The notes below the pieces were generated by a model. It made no database searches. It worked only from the letters and a program-made list of their open reading frames with translations, and was not told the origin of the DNA. A DNA stretch of 64,000 nucleotides, from the NCBI RefSeq assembly GCF_004208415.1, contig NZ_CP035758.1, positions 1,116,001 to 1,180,000 of the forward strand, written 5' to 3'. The first letter of the stretch is position 1. Each line of letters begins with the position of its first letter. Of this stretch, positions 44,814-54,929 are shown one piece after another. The DNA comes from Ktedonosporobacter rubrisoli. GTDB lineage: Bacteria > Chloroflexota > Ktedonobacteria > Ktedonobacterales > Ktedonobacteraceae. The position numbers were made by a program, and so were the translations under genes.

Positions 44814-45229
44814 CCGGCCTGAAGCTCAGACTTGACACCCCTGCGGCGCTATCTGTTAGAATATATTTGGATCTTCTATACCGTACGCACGCATCCGTGC
44901 TTAGACACGATCAAGAAAGGCCATGAGAGCATGCAGCTACCACACCTCGCACAATCTCTCTCTTTGATCGTGTTCACCATGCCTTCCCAGCATCATAACC
45001 CGGCACATCTCCCGGCCCAGGGGATTAGTGTGTCCATTTGCGGTAAGGTAGACGTGCGCTGAGCGCTAACGTTTCTTTCCTTCCACACTCAAGATACAGT
45101 TAACCAGCCCCGGCCTCGCTATTCCCTGGCATCTTCTTGCCTTCTTTCCAATATTGATTAACAAACGCATCCCAGACAGTTACTATTGTCCCATAACAGC
45201 ATTTTACACATAAGGAGCAAAACGATTAT
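44814..45229. other. 416-bp intergenic region upstream of a GNAT gene
   Basis: No feature found except short chance ORFs; presumably the GNAT promoter lies near its 3' end. Confidence 0.35.
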
Positions 45230-46588
45230 ATGACCCCAAATGACTCTTTCCGTCGCGAGCTGGGCAATGGCCTCATCATGCGCTGGTCTACAGCCGAAGA
45301 TATCGAGGGCATCGCTACCCTGCATGCTATGGTCCACCGTCAGAGCCCTGAAGATCCGCCCAATGCAGATTACCTTACAGCTATACAAGCTCTGATGAAC
45401 GGCGATTATCCCGTTATGGGCCCCAACGACTTCGGCCTCATTGAGGATACCAGCAGGGAAGGAAACCCCGTTGTTGCCACTACCTGCCTCTGGCAGCATA
45501 CCTGGGCCTATGAGGGAATTCCCTTTGGCGTCGGGCGCCCTGAGGCTGTGGCTACCGACCCGGCCTATCGCCATCGCGGGCTCGTACGTGCGCTCTTCGA
45601 GATGGTCCACGCCAGAAGTGAGGCCCGTGGAGATCTGGTCCAGGCCATTACTGGCATCGCCTACTTTTATCGGCAGTTCGGTTATGAATATGCGCTCGAA
45701 TTAGAGGATCGGCGCTCCACTCCTCTGGCCCTGATTCCCCAGGCTAAAGAGGGTAAGTCCGAGCCCTTTAGCTTGCGCGAGGCGACCGCTGCTGACATCC
45801 CTGAGATTGAGCGGCTCTACTACCGGCGTCAGAGCAGTTCCATCGTCTGGTCCCTCCCAACGCGCGAGCAGTGGCTCTATGAAATCGAGACCTGGAAAAG
45901 ACATCCCGAGCTGAGGCACACCCTCAACTTCCAGATGATTCTTAACGAGTTTGGTCAAACGATTGGCTTTGTGGCTTGCGATGCCTATCGGCGCGACACA
46001 ACGCTCGGCGTCTGGCTGCTAGAGCTCGCCGAAGGCGTGAATATGCAGGCAGTCATGCCCTCACTTTTACGCGCCCTGCAGGCCATAGCCTTGAGCACCG
46101 GACTGGCCAAACCCAACCAACCGGCCTTGCAGGAACTCAGTTTCTCGTTAGGCACGACCCATCCCATTCATGAAGTACTGGGTGACGCGCTAGATCGGCC
46201 CAAAGAGCCTCCTTACGCCTGGTATATGCGCGTCAAGGATCTGCCGGGCTTCCTTAGACATATCGCTCCCGCCCTGGACAAGCGCTTAGCCGCCTCACCC
46301 ATGGCCGGCTATACCGGCGAAATCAAGCTTGATTTCTATCGCGGCGGCCTGCGCCTGGTCTTCGAGCATGGCAGCCTGCGCAGCGCAGAGGATTGGCGCG
46401 TACCCATCTACGGTTCCGAGGGAGATGCTGGTTTCCCTCCAATGGTCTTTTGGCAAGTGCTCTTTGGCCATCGCAGCATTGGAGCTTTGCGCCACATATT
46501 CCCGGACATCTGGGTCAGCCACGAAGCCGGCCTGGTCCTCAAGGCGCTCTTCCCCACGCGACCATCATACGTACTTGCAGGGAACTGA
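45230..46588 (+). CDS. GNAT-family acetyltransferase (Eis-like, two domains)
   Basis: 452 residues. The first GNAT domain carries the acetyl-CoA loop VATDPAYRHRGLVRALFEM. A second GNAT-like half (FSLREATAADIPEIERLYYRR) follows, and the last third includes RLVFEHGSLRSAEDWRVPI. The length and architecture resemble the Eis-like group, which acetylates aminoglycosides or peptides; no specific substrate can be given. SD AAGGAG precedes ATG 45230. Confidence 0.8.
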   Translation: MTPNDSFRRELGNGLIMRWSTAEDIEGIATLHAMVHRQSPEDPPNADYLTAIQALMNGDYPVMGPNDFGLIEDTSREGNPVVATTCLWQHTWAYEGIPFGVGRPEAVATDPAYRHRGLVRALFEMVHARSEARGDLVQAITGIAYFYRQFGYEYALELEDRRSTPLALIPQAKEGKSEPFSLREATAADIPEIERLYYRRQSSSIVWSLPTREQWLYEIETWKRHPELRHTLNFQMILNEFGQTIGFVACDAYRRDTTLGVWLLELAEGVNMQAVMPSLLRALQAIALSTGLAKPNQPALQELSFSLGTTHPIHEVLGDALDRPKEPPYAWYMRVKDLPGFLRHIAPALDKRLAASPMAGYTGEIKLDFYRGGLRLVFEHGSLRSAEDWRVPIYGSEGDAGFPPMVFWQVLFGHRSIGALRHIFPDIWVSHEAGLVLKALFPTRPSYVLAGN

Positions 46589-46721
46589 GCCCTTGCTAAG
46601 GTTCGCTGTTTTGTCTATGAGTCGGGCCGCGGTGAGATATCCGGTAGAGAATTGGCCTGAGAGGGCGAGGTAATCCAACACCTTCAGTTTGGCGTAGAAG
46701 AGTACAGAAAGGAGATTCACG

Positions 46722-47126
46722 ATGGCTCAATATAGCATTGGACGCCTCTTTGCCTTAGTAATTGGCATAATCTTCCTAGCTGTAGGTCTTCTCGGCTTTA
46801 TTCTCAATCCGACCGCAGGTGCTCTGCTGGGGATATTCGCCGTCAACATCGAGCACAATCTTATTCATGTACTCGTTGGCATCCTGGGCATCGCTGCTGC
46901 CTTTACAGGAAAATCGCGCCTATATGCTCAGGCGCTCGGTATTGTCTATCTACTCGTAGGCATTTTGGGTTTCATTCCTGGGCTGGCCCCTGATGGTATG
47001 CTGCTGGGGTTGGTTCATATCAATCTTGCCGACAATTTACTACACTTGATTGTTGGTGGCCTGGCGGCTATCATCGGGTTCTCGACTCTCAGCAAGCAGC
47101 CAACTCCAGCACTTCAGCGCAGTTAG
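46722..47126 (+). CDS. DUF4383-type four-helix membrane protein
   Basis: 134 residues with four hydrophobic segments and the family pattern of FALVIGIIFLAVGLLGFI followed by EHNLIHVLVGILGIAAAF, then repeated as LGIVYLLVGILGFIPG and ADNLLHLIVGGLAAI. The internal repeat (HNLIHVLVG and DNLLHLIVG) suggests a duplicated two-helix unit. SD AAAGGAG precedes ATG 46722. Function unknown. Confidence 0.8.
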   Translation: MAQYSIGRLFALVIGIIFLAVGLLGFILNPTAGALLGIFAVNIEHNLIHVLVGILGIAAAFTGKSRLYAQALGIVYLLVGILGFIPGLAPDGMLLGLVHINLADNLLHLIVGGLAAIIGFSTLSKQPTPALQRS

Positions 47127-47349
47127 CTTCTCTAGCCAGGGCATTTTGCTAAACATGGTACGGCGATGGATTTTCCATCGTCGCTCCAGTTGAAAGCATC
47201 GCAAAGACCTCCACTCCGGATCAACACCCACCTCTTGTACGCTGGGATGGAGGGTGAGTACTGAAAATCACGCTCCCATAAAGCACCCCACCTGCTACCT
47301 GGAAGGCACGCAGAGGAACTCAAACACCCAGCGCACAGAATTATCCCAC

Positions 47350-47397
47350 TTGACAGCCCCGCTTATCCCTTCTATACTTATAACCGAACGTTCGGTT
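47350..47397 (+). promoter_or_regulatory. Promoter and ACCGAACGTTCGGT operator of a TetR gene
   Basis: TTGACA (47350-47355), 17-bp spacer, TATACT (47373-47378), followed at once by a perfect 16-bp palindrome AACCGAACGTTCGGTT (47382-47397). The TetR gene starts 15 bp further on. The same palindrome sits downstream of the -10 of the Lnt-like gene at 54930. Confidence 0.8.
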
Positions 47398-47411
47398 GAA
47401 AAGGTGAAGCA

Positions 47412-47999
47412 ATGTCAAAACAAGCTATCCAGAATGCAGCTCTGCTTCTCTTTGCCAGGCAGGGCTATGAAGGAACATCTATCGCGGATATAGCGCAGCA
47501 AGTGGGCATTCATAAATCGACAGTGTACGCCCATTTTGTCAATAAGGAAGCCTTGTTTCTTGCAGTTGTTGATGAGGTGTTGCAAAGCTATACGGAGAGC
47601 CTCGAACAGATGGTTCCTCCTTCTTTCCGAGACAGGCCGGTACAAGAGCAACTCTATGCAATCTTACGTGAGAGCAGCAGCATTTATCGGGCTGATGCGC
47701 CGAGAGTAGCATTATATAGGCGAGCGGTATTATTCCCGCCTCCTGCCCTCAGAGAGCAGATCCTTGAGCGGTTTGCACCCTTTGATAGAAAGATCACAAC
47801 GCTCTTTACCAGCATTCTTGAGCAAGGGCTGGCTAATGGTGAACTACGTCAAGCTCCTCTCCTCGATCTGGTTGCCGCGTATAATTGTCTCTTTGATGGA
47901 TTATTTATGGAGTTCTTCTATTATCCACAAGAGCAGTTTGAAGAGCAGCTGGAACGAGCCTGGCGCTGCTTCTGGGCAGGCGTTGCCAGGGAGCAATGA
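47412..47999 (+). CDS. TetR-family transcriptional regulator
   Basis: 195 residues. The HTH is AIQNAALLLFARQGYEGTSIADIAQQVGIHKSTVYAHFVNKEALF. The C-terminal domain (PALREQILERFAPFDRKITTLFTSILEQGL) belongs to a common AcrR-like group. A strong palindrome overlaps its own start region, so autorepression is likely. The identical palindrome at the Lnt-like promoter suggests that gene is a second target. Confidence 0.88.
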   Translation: MSKQAIQNAALLLFARQGYEGTSIADIAQQVGIHKSTVYAHFVNKEALFLAVVDEVLQSYTESLEQMVPPSFRDRPVQEQLYAILRESSSIYRADAPRVALYRRAVLFPPPALREQILERFAPFDRKITTLFTSILEQGLANGELRQAPLLDLVAAYNCLFDGLFMEFFYYPQEQFEEQLERAWRCFWAGVAREQ

Positions 48000-48360
48000 A
48001 AGAGCCTTTGCATCCTAGTTCAGGCCAAATAGTCTCCCGGCAACAAAGGAATAAGCAAGCAACTTTAAAGTTGAGTCTAAAGGAGAATCGCCGTGTAAAA
48101 TTTAGCAGGAACTATCTTATGAACTGCCAGGGCAAGAGAGCATATCCCTGCTATGCTGAGAAGCGAGCTAGCAATATAACTACGAATATTTGTGTCTCTC
48201 AGTAGTTCTTGCCAACCTGCATGCAACAAAACTTCCCTTTGCTCGATCAGCTCGTCTTGCTTGATGGGTAGAGAGTGTTTTGCTGTACTTGCAGAGAAGA
48301 GGTGTAGCAAGTTCGTTCTCTTGCCCGTACATCAGCCGGTACTTTCAGGAGGTATTCTGT
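48000..48360. other. 361-bp intergenic region
   Basis: A minus-strand frame of 77 residues starting at TTG 48310 (ending IVPAKFYTAILL) contains a hydrophobic stretch but has no ribosome-binding site and lies antisense to the next gene's leader; it could be a remnant. Otherwise the region is empty. Confidence 0.35.
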
Positions 48361-50070
48361 ATGTCCAGGCCTACTATTTCTCACAAAATCCTTTTAACCA
48401 TCTTTATTTGTCTTATGGTACTGTTAGTCGTAGCCTGTGGAGAAGCATCTCCACAGATAAATGATGGGAAGTCTCCTACTGCGCCCGCCAAAGACCAGAC
48501 CTTGCGTTATCCAATCGGGTCGATAGATTTTGGCTCTTTGGACCCGGCCCTGGCCTATCAGACCATAGATAGCTACACGGTAAGGATGATCTATACAGGT
48601 CTGATATCAATCCAGGACAATGGCATGGTGATCGATCAGCTGGCTTCTTCGCATCATATCTCTTCAGATGGATTAACCTATACTTTCGTGCTCAAGCCCA
48701 ACTTGAAGTTCAGCGATGGCACTTCCCTGACAGCGCAGGATATCGTCTACAGTATCGATCGGGCATTATCGCCAGCTACTAAATCGCCAACAGCCTCTTT
48801 CCTGGAGCCCATGAAGGATTGGAATAAGATGGTAACTGGCAAGGTCAAAACCCTGATTGGGGATAGTTTGTTTGCCAAAGATGATCATACAGTTGTTATT
48901 GTGCTGGACCACCCTGCCGCCTATTTTCTGACAACCTTTGCGATGGATACGACATTAACTGTAAACAGGAAACTTATCGAGAAATATGGCAGCAAGTGGA
49001 CCGATCATCTGCAAGAAGGGGCGGAAACAGGTCCCTTTATGGTCCAAAACTACGACCATAACCTGGGCCTGACACTGGTTCCTAATCCCTACTACTCCGG
49101 CCCCAAACCCCAACTGCAAAAGATTGAAATGCTACGTTCTGGTAGTACAGACGCCAGCTTTAAGACCTACCAGACGGGACGGCTCGATTACTCTGAGGTT
49201 CCCCCTATCCAGCTCTTAAAAGTAAAGGGCCAGAAAGATTATCGCTCTATCCCTGCGCTAGCTATCGCATATGTCACGATGAACTATCTGGCCAGGCCAT
49301 TTGATAACATTAAGATACGTCAGGCCTTTGCGCTGGCAATTAATAAGGATCTGATCGCACAGAATGTCTTGCATAACTCGGCGCTAGCGACAAATCATCT
49401 GGTGCCCGCCGGTATGCCAGGCTATAACGCAGCCTTAGTTGGCCCTGATGGTTCAGCAAGTACGCGAGGGAACGTAGCCAAAGCCAAACAACTATTGCAA
49501 GAAGGTATGCAGGAGGCGGGCTACAGCAGCGTCAGTCAACTCCCCCCGATTAAGCTTACCTATGCAGCCGACTCTGAGGTTAACGCAAGTGTTGCCGCAG
49601 TACTCATGCAACAATGGCAAACGATATTAGGGATCACTATAAAAACTGACGTGATCAGCGATAATATCCTGACGCAAAAGATTCTCGATAGTACTGGGAA
49701 TGCGGGACCTTTACAGATCTGGTTCACAGAACTGGGAAACTATGCTGATCCGCAAGGCTGGCTCAGTTTTGATTTTGGGAAAGGGGCTTCTTTCAACAAT
49801 ATGAACTATGGACAGAACAAGAGTAGCACTGCCACAGCCCAGCAGGCAGTTCAGGATGAGTTGCAAAAAGCTGATATCAATCTCGACTTCACGGCGCGTA
49901 TGCAGCAGTACAACGATGCAGAGCAGAAGCTGGTCAATGATGTGGCCTGGCTCCCTCTCTATCAAGAGAAATACCATACAGTGATCAATCCCAAATTGCA
50001 TAATTTCCCTCTCAATCCTTCAGGGATCGTCGCCCCTGACGATTGGAGCAAAGTCTACTTTGGGCAATAA
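48361..50070 (+). CDS. Peptide/nickel ABC-type substrate-binding lipoprotein (SBP_bac_5)
   Basis: About 569 residues from ATG 48361 (AGGAGG 8 bp upstream). A lipoprotein signal (LLTIFICLMVLLVVAC) ends in a Cys for lipidation. Family features follow: LDPALAYQTIDSYTVRMIYTGLI, an ASSHHISSDGLTYTFVLKPNLKFSDGTSLTAQDIVYSIDRAL stretch and IRQAFALAINKDLI. No permease or ATPase is adjacent, so it is an orphan binding protein, perhaps using permeases encoded elsewhere or serving as a signal receptor. Confidence 0.85.
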   Translation: MSRPTISHKILLTIFICLMVLLVVACGEASPQINDGKSPTAPAKDQTLRYPIGSIDFGSLDPALAYQTIDSYTVRMIYTGLISIQDNGMVIDQLASSHHISSDGLTYTFVLKPNLKFSDGTSLTAQDIVYSIDRALSPATKSPTASFLEPMKDWNKMVTGKVKTLIGDSLFAKDDHTVVIVLDHPAAYFLTTFAMDTTLTVNRKLIEKYGSKWTDHLQEGAETGPFMVQNYDHNLGLTLVPNPYYSGPKPQLQKIEMLRSGSTDASFKTYQTGRLDYSEVPPIQLLKVKGQKDYRSIPALAIAYVTMNYLARPFDNIKIRQAFALAINKDLIAQNVLHNSALATNHLVPAGMPGYNAALVGPDGSASTRGNVAKAKQLLQEGMQEAGYSSVSQLPPIKLTYAADSEVNASVAAVLMQQWQTILGITIKTDVISDNILTQKILDSTGNAGPLQIWFTELGNYADPQGWLSFDFGKGASFNNMNYGQNKSSTATAQQAVQDELQKADINLDFTARMQQYNDAEQKLVNDVAWLPLYQEKYHTVINPKLHNFPLNPSGIVAPDDWSKVYFGQ

Positions 50071-50151
50071 GATTCAGTAGCCCGGCTCAAAACTCACAGG
50101 ATGTAGCCCACTCCCGGCTTAACAAGATGGGCTAATAAAACAGTAAACATT

Positions 50152-50194
50152 AAAGTGGGATTGAGATAGGTCCAGGACATCTCAATCCCACTTT
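50152..50194. terminator. Strong hairpin terminator after the binding-protein gene
   Basis: Perfect 16-bp arms AAAGTGGGATTGAGAT and ATCTCAATCCCACTTT, 11-base loop. Probably bidirectional. A second hairpin, AGATGCTCCG/CGGAGCATCT (50287-50320), is followed by TAGTTTTCG and also faces the + strand. Confidence 0.7.
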
Positions 50195-50364
50195 GTACTT
50201 CATAGTTAAGATGGTCAAGCGCAAATCGCTTGACTGCATAATTAGCCGGCAGTATCTCAGTTCTAGCCCTTGACTGCCCAATCTTTAGATGCTCCGTTTG
50301 AAGAGGTGGTCGGAGCATCTAGTTTTCGCTCACTTCCGGCTCAATTGCGCGGCAGGCAGAGAAA

Positions 50365-52878
50365 TCAGGGCGAGGTGAGAATAATGCCTTGTTCTCCCAC
50401 GACTACAAAGTGCGAACCCGACCAAGTGACATCGGCAAACGTGTTAGAGACGTTCGGCAGGCCAGAAGGAATCGTCCAGGTGGCCCCATCTGGCGAAGTC
50501 AGGATCGTGCCTTTTTGTCCCACAGCCATACATTGCGCCTGCGAGCAGGCTACGCCATAAAGGAAGCGCTGGGAAAGAGATGCCGGGGTATGAGCCGTCC
50601 AGGTTACCCCATCAGGGGAGGTGAGGATGGTATTTTCGTATCCGTTCTTGATATCTTTGTTGCCCACAACCACCCACTGCGAGCCCGACCAGGCCACACG
50701 CCGGAGGTCATACGAGGAAACAGATGCAGGAAGGGCATGGGGAGTCCAGGTTACCCCATCTGGCGAAGTGAAGATCGCCCCTTTTCCATTCTCAGGCACA
50801 AACGTTCCTCCCACAGCCACAAACTGTGAACCTGACCAGGCTATACCGCTAAGAGTGTATCTGGAAAAAGCCGCTGGCAGAGCATGAGGAACCCAGGTAG
50901 TGCCATCAGAAGAGGTGGAGATCGCTCCTTTTCCCGCGGCCACCCACTGCGAGTCCGACCAGATAACATCGAGAGGCCCTATGTTTGCAGGAAGGTTGTG
51001 GGGAGTCCAGGTAGTGCCATCGGGCGAGGTGAGAATCGTGCTGTGGTCTGCCAACGCCCCTGCGGACCCCATAACCAGCCACTGTGAACCAGACCAGGCC
51101 GCACTTAAAAGGATGAGGGAAGGCAGAGAAGCAGGAAGGTTATGCTGAGTCCAGGTGGTGCCGTCGGGCGAAGTGAAGAGCGCGCTTTCATCTCCCACGG
51201 CCACCCACTGCGAGCCCGACCAGGCCACACCAAAAATATTCAAGGTGCCAGTGTGCGAAATGTGCCACGCGCTGGTGGCAGTTCCAGAAGAAGCCGTGCC
51301 GCCATGGTGGCTGGTCAGCGTATAGAGGCCAACACTCCCTCCAGCGAGCAGGAGCGCTATCAGCGCGACAAGACCCGCGATCCTGGCGGGCGAGAGCCGG
51401 CGTTTACTCCTCTCGCGCATGCGTCCAGGTGGGGATGTAGCAATGCTGGGAGGAGTAACCTGAACAAGGCCAGGTGCTTGAGCTGACTTAAGATGAGGGC
51501 CTTGCTCCTCTGTAGGCTCGCTCCCGACTGGCTGCACGCTTGACGAAGCCGAGAAACTCCCCACTTGTCCGATGTTCTTTTCGTCTAATGAGCCTGCACC
51601 CGTTGCTAGTTCCGCTGGCCTGCCGCCTTCGGTTCCCGACGCTGACGGCATAGAGCCGAGCAGTGCAGGAGCCTCGGTAGGAGCTGAATGGATCGTCTGC
51701 ACAGAGGAAGGCGCTGAGGGAATAGCTTGCTGGGTGGGCAGTTCCGCGCCAGGATTAGGGGGAGTACCCAGCTCGCTAGTGAGCACGCGGATCGTAAGAA
51801 GCAGGATTGTATCCCCCGCTCCTGGCCTGCGCCGCTCTCCCTGTGCAGATAGATGCACAAGTTGCCCATCCTGCACGCCCGCCGGAATGGACACCTTGAG
51901 CTGGCGTCCACCGGGCAGCGTCAGCGTGCGCACCGTTCCGGCCTGCGCTTCCACAGCACTGATAGCCAGGGTTACCTGGACCTGATCGGTAAGCCGTGGC
52001 GGAGTCAAAGGAACATGAGCTGCGAGAGCCTGCTGCAAAGCTGCGGCAAAGTCGGAGATCGTGGGAAAGCGAGCCTCGGGCTGCTTGGCCAGAGCGCGCA
52101 TCAGTACCGCATCCAACTGAGCCGAAAAGCGAGGGTCCAGGCTGCTCAGCGGTGGAGGCGAACTGCTCAGGTGCTGGAACATCAGCGGCCCCGGCGCGCC
52201 GACAAAGGGCGGGCGACCCACCAGCAGTTGGTAGGCCATCACGGCCAGCGCGTACTGATCGGTCGCGGGAACTGCCTGGCTCTGCCATTGCTCGGGAGCC
52301 ATGGCTACAGGCGTACCACGAATCACCTGGCTGGCGCTGGCGGTCGCCGAACTCAAGCGTGCGATGCCGAAATCGGAGAGTAGCAGGTCGGCAGGCGCCT
52401 CCTTGCGCTCGCGAATCAGAAAGTTAGAGAGCTTGACATCCTGGTGCACAATCTGGTGATCATGGGCGTGCTGTAATGCCTCCGCAGCCTGCCTGAGCCA
52501 GTGAGCTACCAGCCCGGGCGCGGGCGGGCTCGCCTGGCCAGCTCGATGTAACCAGTCGGCCAACGATCCTTCACGGCGATAGGGCATCACCAGATACAGG
52601 AGAGTCGTGTTGCCAAAGGGATGCTCTCCATAGTCAAAGAGTGGGAGAATGTGAGGATGATCGAGCCTGGCAACCGCTCGGGCTTCGCGTTGAAAAAGGC
52701 GAGCCGCATCCTCCTGCATCTGGCTCGAAACTGAGGGATTGATCTCGACCTTGACCACCTTGAGAGCGACCCGTTGCTCAATACGAGCATCTTCGGCCAG
52801 GTAGACATCGCCCATCCCACCGCTGCCTAGCAGGCTCACAATGCGATAGCGGCCAAGTTGCTGCCCTTGCAGAGACAT
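50365..52878 (-). CDS. Ser/Thr protein kinase with DnaJ-C-like and seven-repeat propeller domains
   Basis: About 837 residues from ATG 52878 (SD GAGG); an upstream frame to 53004 adds 42 residues without a start site. The kinase domain shows LGSGGMGDVYLAED, HQDVKLSNFLI (HxD), LSDFGIARL and MAPEQW. A linker holds a DnaJ-C-terminal-like segment (LPGGRQLKVSIPAGVQDGQLVHLSAQGERR). After a Pro/Ser-rich stretch a membrane helix (ARIAGLVALIALLLAGGSVG) leads to an extracellular domain of seven repeats ([AV]WSGSQWVAVG...TSPDG[TV]TW). The propeller probably senses a ligand or surface partner and the kinase signals inside. Confidence 0.85.
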   Translation of the reverse strand: MSLQGQQLGRYRIVSLLGSGGMGDVYLAEDARIEQRVALKVVKVEINPSVSSQMQEDAARLFQREARAVARLDHPHILPLFDYGEHPFGNTTLLYLVMPYRREGSLADWLHRAGQASPPAPGLVAHWLRQAAEALQHAHDHQIVHQDVKLSNFLIRERKEAPADLLLSDFGIARLSSATASASQVIRGTPVAMAPEQWQSQAVPATDQYALAVMAYQLLVGRPPFVGAPGPLMFQHLSSSPPPLSSLDPRFSAQLDAVLMRALAKQPEARFPTISDFAAALQQALAAHVPLTPPRLTDQVQVTLAISAVEAQAGTVRTLTLPGGRQLKVSIPAGVQDGQLVHLSAQGERRRPGAGDTILLLTIRVLTSELGTPPNPGAELPTQQAIPSAPSSVQTIHSAPTEAPALLGSMPSASGTEGGRPAELATGAGSLDEKNIGQVGSFSASSSVQPVGSEPTEEQGPHLKSAQAPGLVQVTPPSIATSPPGRMRERSKRRLSPARIAGLVALIALLLAGGSVGLYTLTSHHGGTASSGTATSAWHISHTGTLNIFGVAWSGSQWVAVGDESALFTSPDGTTWTQHNLPASLPSLILLSAAWSGSQWLVMGSAGALADHSTILTSPDGTTWTPHNLPANIGPLDVIWSDSQWVAAGKGAISTSSDGTTWVPHALPAAFSRYTLSGIAWSGSQFVAVGGTFVPENGKGAIFTSPDGVTWTPHALPASVSSYDLRRVAWSGSQWVVVGNKDIKNGYENTILTSPDGVTWTAHTPASLSQRFLYGVACSQAQCMAVGQKGTILTSPDGATWTIPSGLPNVSNTFADVTWSGSHFVVVGEQGIILTSP

Positions 52879-53003
52879 AAGCACCTCGCAGATTCGTCCT
52901 GGCTTTCCCAGAACGGGAAAGCAATCCACACAGAGCCGAGAGTCCGGTGGCAGAGACAAGGAAGTATGTCCAGGCTCTCGCTGCGGAGCCTCGGTCCTCG
53001 TCA

Positions 53004-53291
53004 TCGGCCGAGCTATCTAGCAAATAACCATCTGCCCAATTTGTTGCAATACTCTTAACCGCAAGTATAGCTGAGATCAAGGAAAGGAGCAAGTTTTTGC
53101 CGCCTTATTTGACTCTGCTCTCTTTTGGGCTTAGTCCTTGCTTGCCAATACTGGCAGGCACTAGATACTCTTCTGGACCAGGAGTGCGTTTGCTTACGCT
53201 TCTGCGAGGAGAACAGAGATGGAACGAATTCCCTCTGACGATCCTGAAACCAAAGCAATAGGTGACGCCATCTCAGAGGGAATACGACCAG
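53004..53291. other. Intergenic region between the kinase and the Lnt-like gene
   Basis: No feature is convincing; the kinase promoter presumably lies here. Confidence 0.35.
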
Positions 53292-54830
53292 TTATTTAGC
53301 AGCTCGCCAGCGCTTCTGCCAGGAGCTATAGAGCACATAGCCTCCAAGCAAGAATAGACCTGCAATGCACAGCCAGACAAAGAGATCCCCAATGAAGGGA
53401 TATATCGTTAGCGCTCCCTCTCTGGGCACATAAGCGATCATAGTTTGCGCATCAGTCGTGAAGTAGTCAGTCGCTGCCAGGACATGCCCCTGATAATCCA
53501 CGCTCATCGCCAGACCATTACTTGTTTGTCTGACCACTGAGTAGCCATCTTCAATAGCTCGGAAGGTGGCATTCTGCGTATGCCAGGGATCAATTCCCTG
53601 CCAATCATTTGAGGGAACAAGCATGATATCAGCGCCCTTTCTTCCCCCCTGGCGCATCAAATCAGGATCATCGGCATCAAAACAGATCACATTTGCCAGG
53701 CGCCCATAGAGAGTGTCTACAACCGGAACGATTGGATTTCCTGGAGTATAGGTTTCCGTCCCAAAGGGATGGACTTTATGATACGTCCAGAGCACACGTC
53801 CCTGCGGATCAAGCAGAATAGTCTTATTCTCTGCATAAGGAGCCTGATGCAGGAAAACTATAAGCCCCATCTCAAGATAGATACCAGTCTTGCGAGTCAG
53901 GTTCTTGCCGCCCTCGATCAATGCCGTTTCATCTTCAGCAAGCGTCATGGCCCCTCCTTCAGGCCAGACAACGATTTTTGCTCCAGCCTGTGCCTCCTGC
54001 AGGCTTCGCTTCAGTAGTTCCTCATTGAGAGCTGCAAATTCAGGGCGCAGTTGTGCGGGATTAGCATGAGCAAGTTGCTCACTCGTTGGAAAGTTTCTTA
54101 ACGCTTCAAGAGCCTTATGCGAGGCCGCGGGCGCAGCGCTGATTCCTGCGACGCGAATGGTCGAGGCAGAGGGAGGAAAGAAGGCAAGCCTGCAGCCTCC
54201 GCCCAGCAAAGTCAGCGCAAGCACGCCACTGTAAAGTAAGGTCGTCAGGCGTATTCTGGGCCAGGCAAAGTGCTGTTCCCAGATCCAGTTACCGACAGAG
54301 GCAAACCAGGCTATAAGAAAGCTGACTCCATAGACGCCAGTAATGGCGACAATTTGTATGAGCGGAAGGTTGCCCTGTTGTGTGTATCCAAGTAATCCTC
54401 CGCCCGTACCATAAGGCACAAGTGTCGTAAGGTATTCGCAGGCAACTCTACTCAATGGAAAGATCAGGGTCGCCAGCAATCCACTTCCCGCGCCGAGTCG
54501 AGGAGCAAGCAGGCGATCGAGTAGAAAAGGTAGCAGCAGCATAGTGCCTAAGATCTGCGCGCTAATGAAGATGAAGGGAGTGAGTATCTGAGACTCATAG
54601 AGAAAAAAGAGTGTAGCACCTGCTGAAGCTAACCAGAGTCCTAAGAGGCCAACGACTATGTTGCTTGTGCGCATAAAGCGCAAGAAAAAGAGCGGATAGA
54701 GCCAGGCCGCCAGAGGGATGTCCCAGCGCCCATTGGCGGCAAAAAGTGAGAGAAGAGTACCAAGTATCAGCCAGAGATAGCCCAGCCGCTTATCAGGCTC
54801 TACCTGATAGGCATGAAACTTTTTTTGCAT
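53292..54830 (-). CDS. Apolipoprotein N-acyltransferase-like protein (Lnt)
   Basis: About 512 residues from ATG 54830 (GGAAG upstream); ATG 54842 is also possible. Six or more N-terminal membrane segments precede a carbon-nitrogen hydrolase domain. Its catalytic triad is visible: Glu in VVWPEGG, Lys in WTYHKVHPFG and Cys in VICFDADDPD. One more membrane helix ends the protein. In bacteria with outer membranes Lnt acylates lipoproteins; in monoderms related proteins have varied substrates. Expression is probably controlled by the TetR at 47412, because of the shared operator. Confidence 0.8.
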   Translation of the reverse strand: MQKKFHAYQVEPDKRLGYLWLILGTLLSLFAANGRWDIPLAAWLYPLFFLRFMRTSNIVVGLLGLWLASAGATLFFLYESQILTPFIFISAQILGTMLLLPFLLDRLLAPRLGAGSGLLATLIFPLSRVACEYLTTLVPYGTGGGLLGYTQQGNLPLIQIVAITGVYGVSFLIAWFASVGNWIWEQHFAWPRIRLTTLLYSGVLALTLLGGGCRLAFFPPSASTIRVAGISAAPAASHKALEALRNFPTSEQLAHANPAQLRPEFAALNEELLKRSLQEAQAGAKIVVWPEGGAMTLAEDETALIEGGKNLTRKTGIYLEMGLIVFLHQAPYAENKTILLDPQGRVLWTYHKVHPFGTETYTPGNPIVPVVDTLYGRLANVICFDADDPDLMRQGGRKGADIMLVPSNDWQGIDPWHTQNATFRAIEDGYSVVRQTSNGLAMSVDYQGHVLAATDYFTTDAQTMIAYVPREGALTIYPFIGDLFVWLCIAGLFLLGGYVLYSSWQKRWRAAK

Positions 54831-54929
54831 AGAATCTTCCATCTTTCTTAGGGGGCCAGGGCACGACGGTATTGCCAGCTCTGACTTGTCAATCCAGAAG
54901 AAACGCCTGGTCCACCTCTATCGTTTCCC

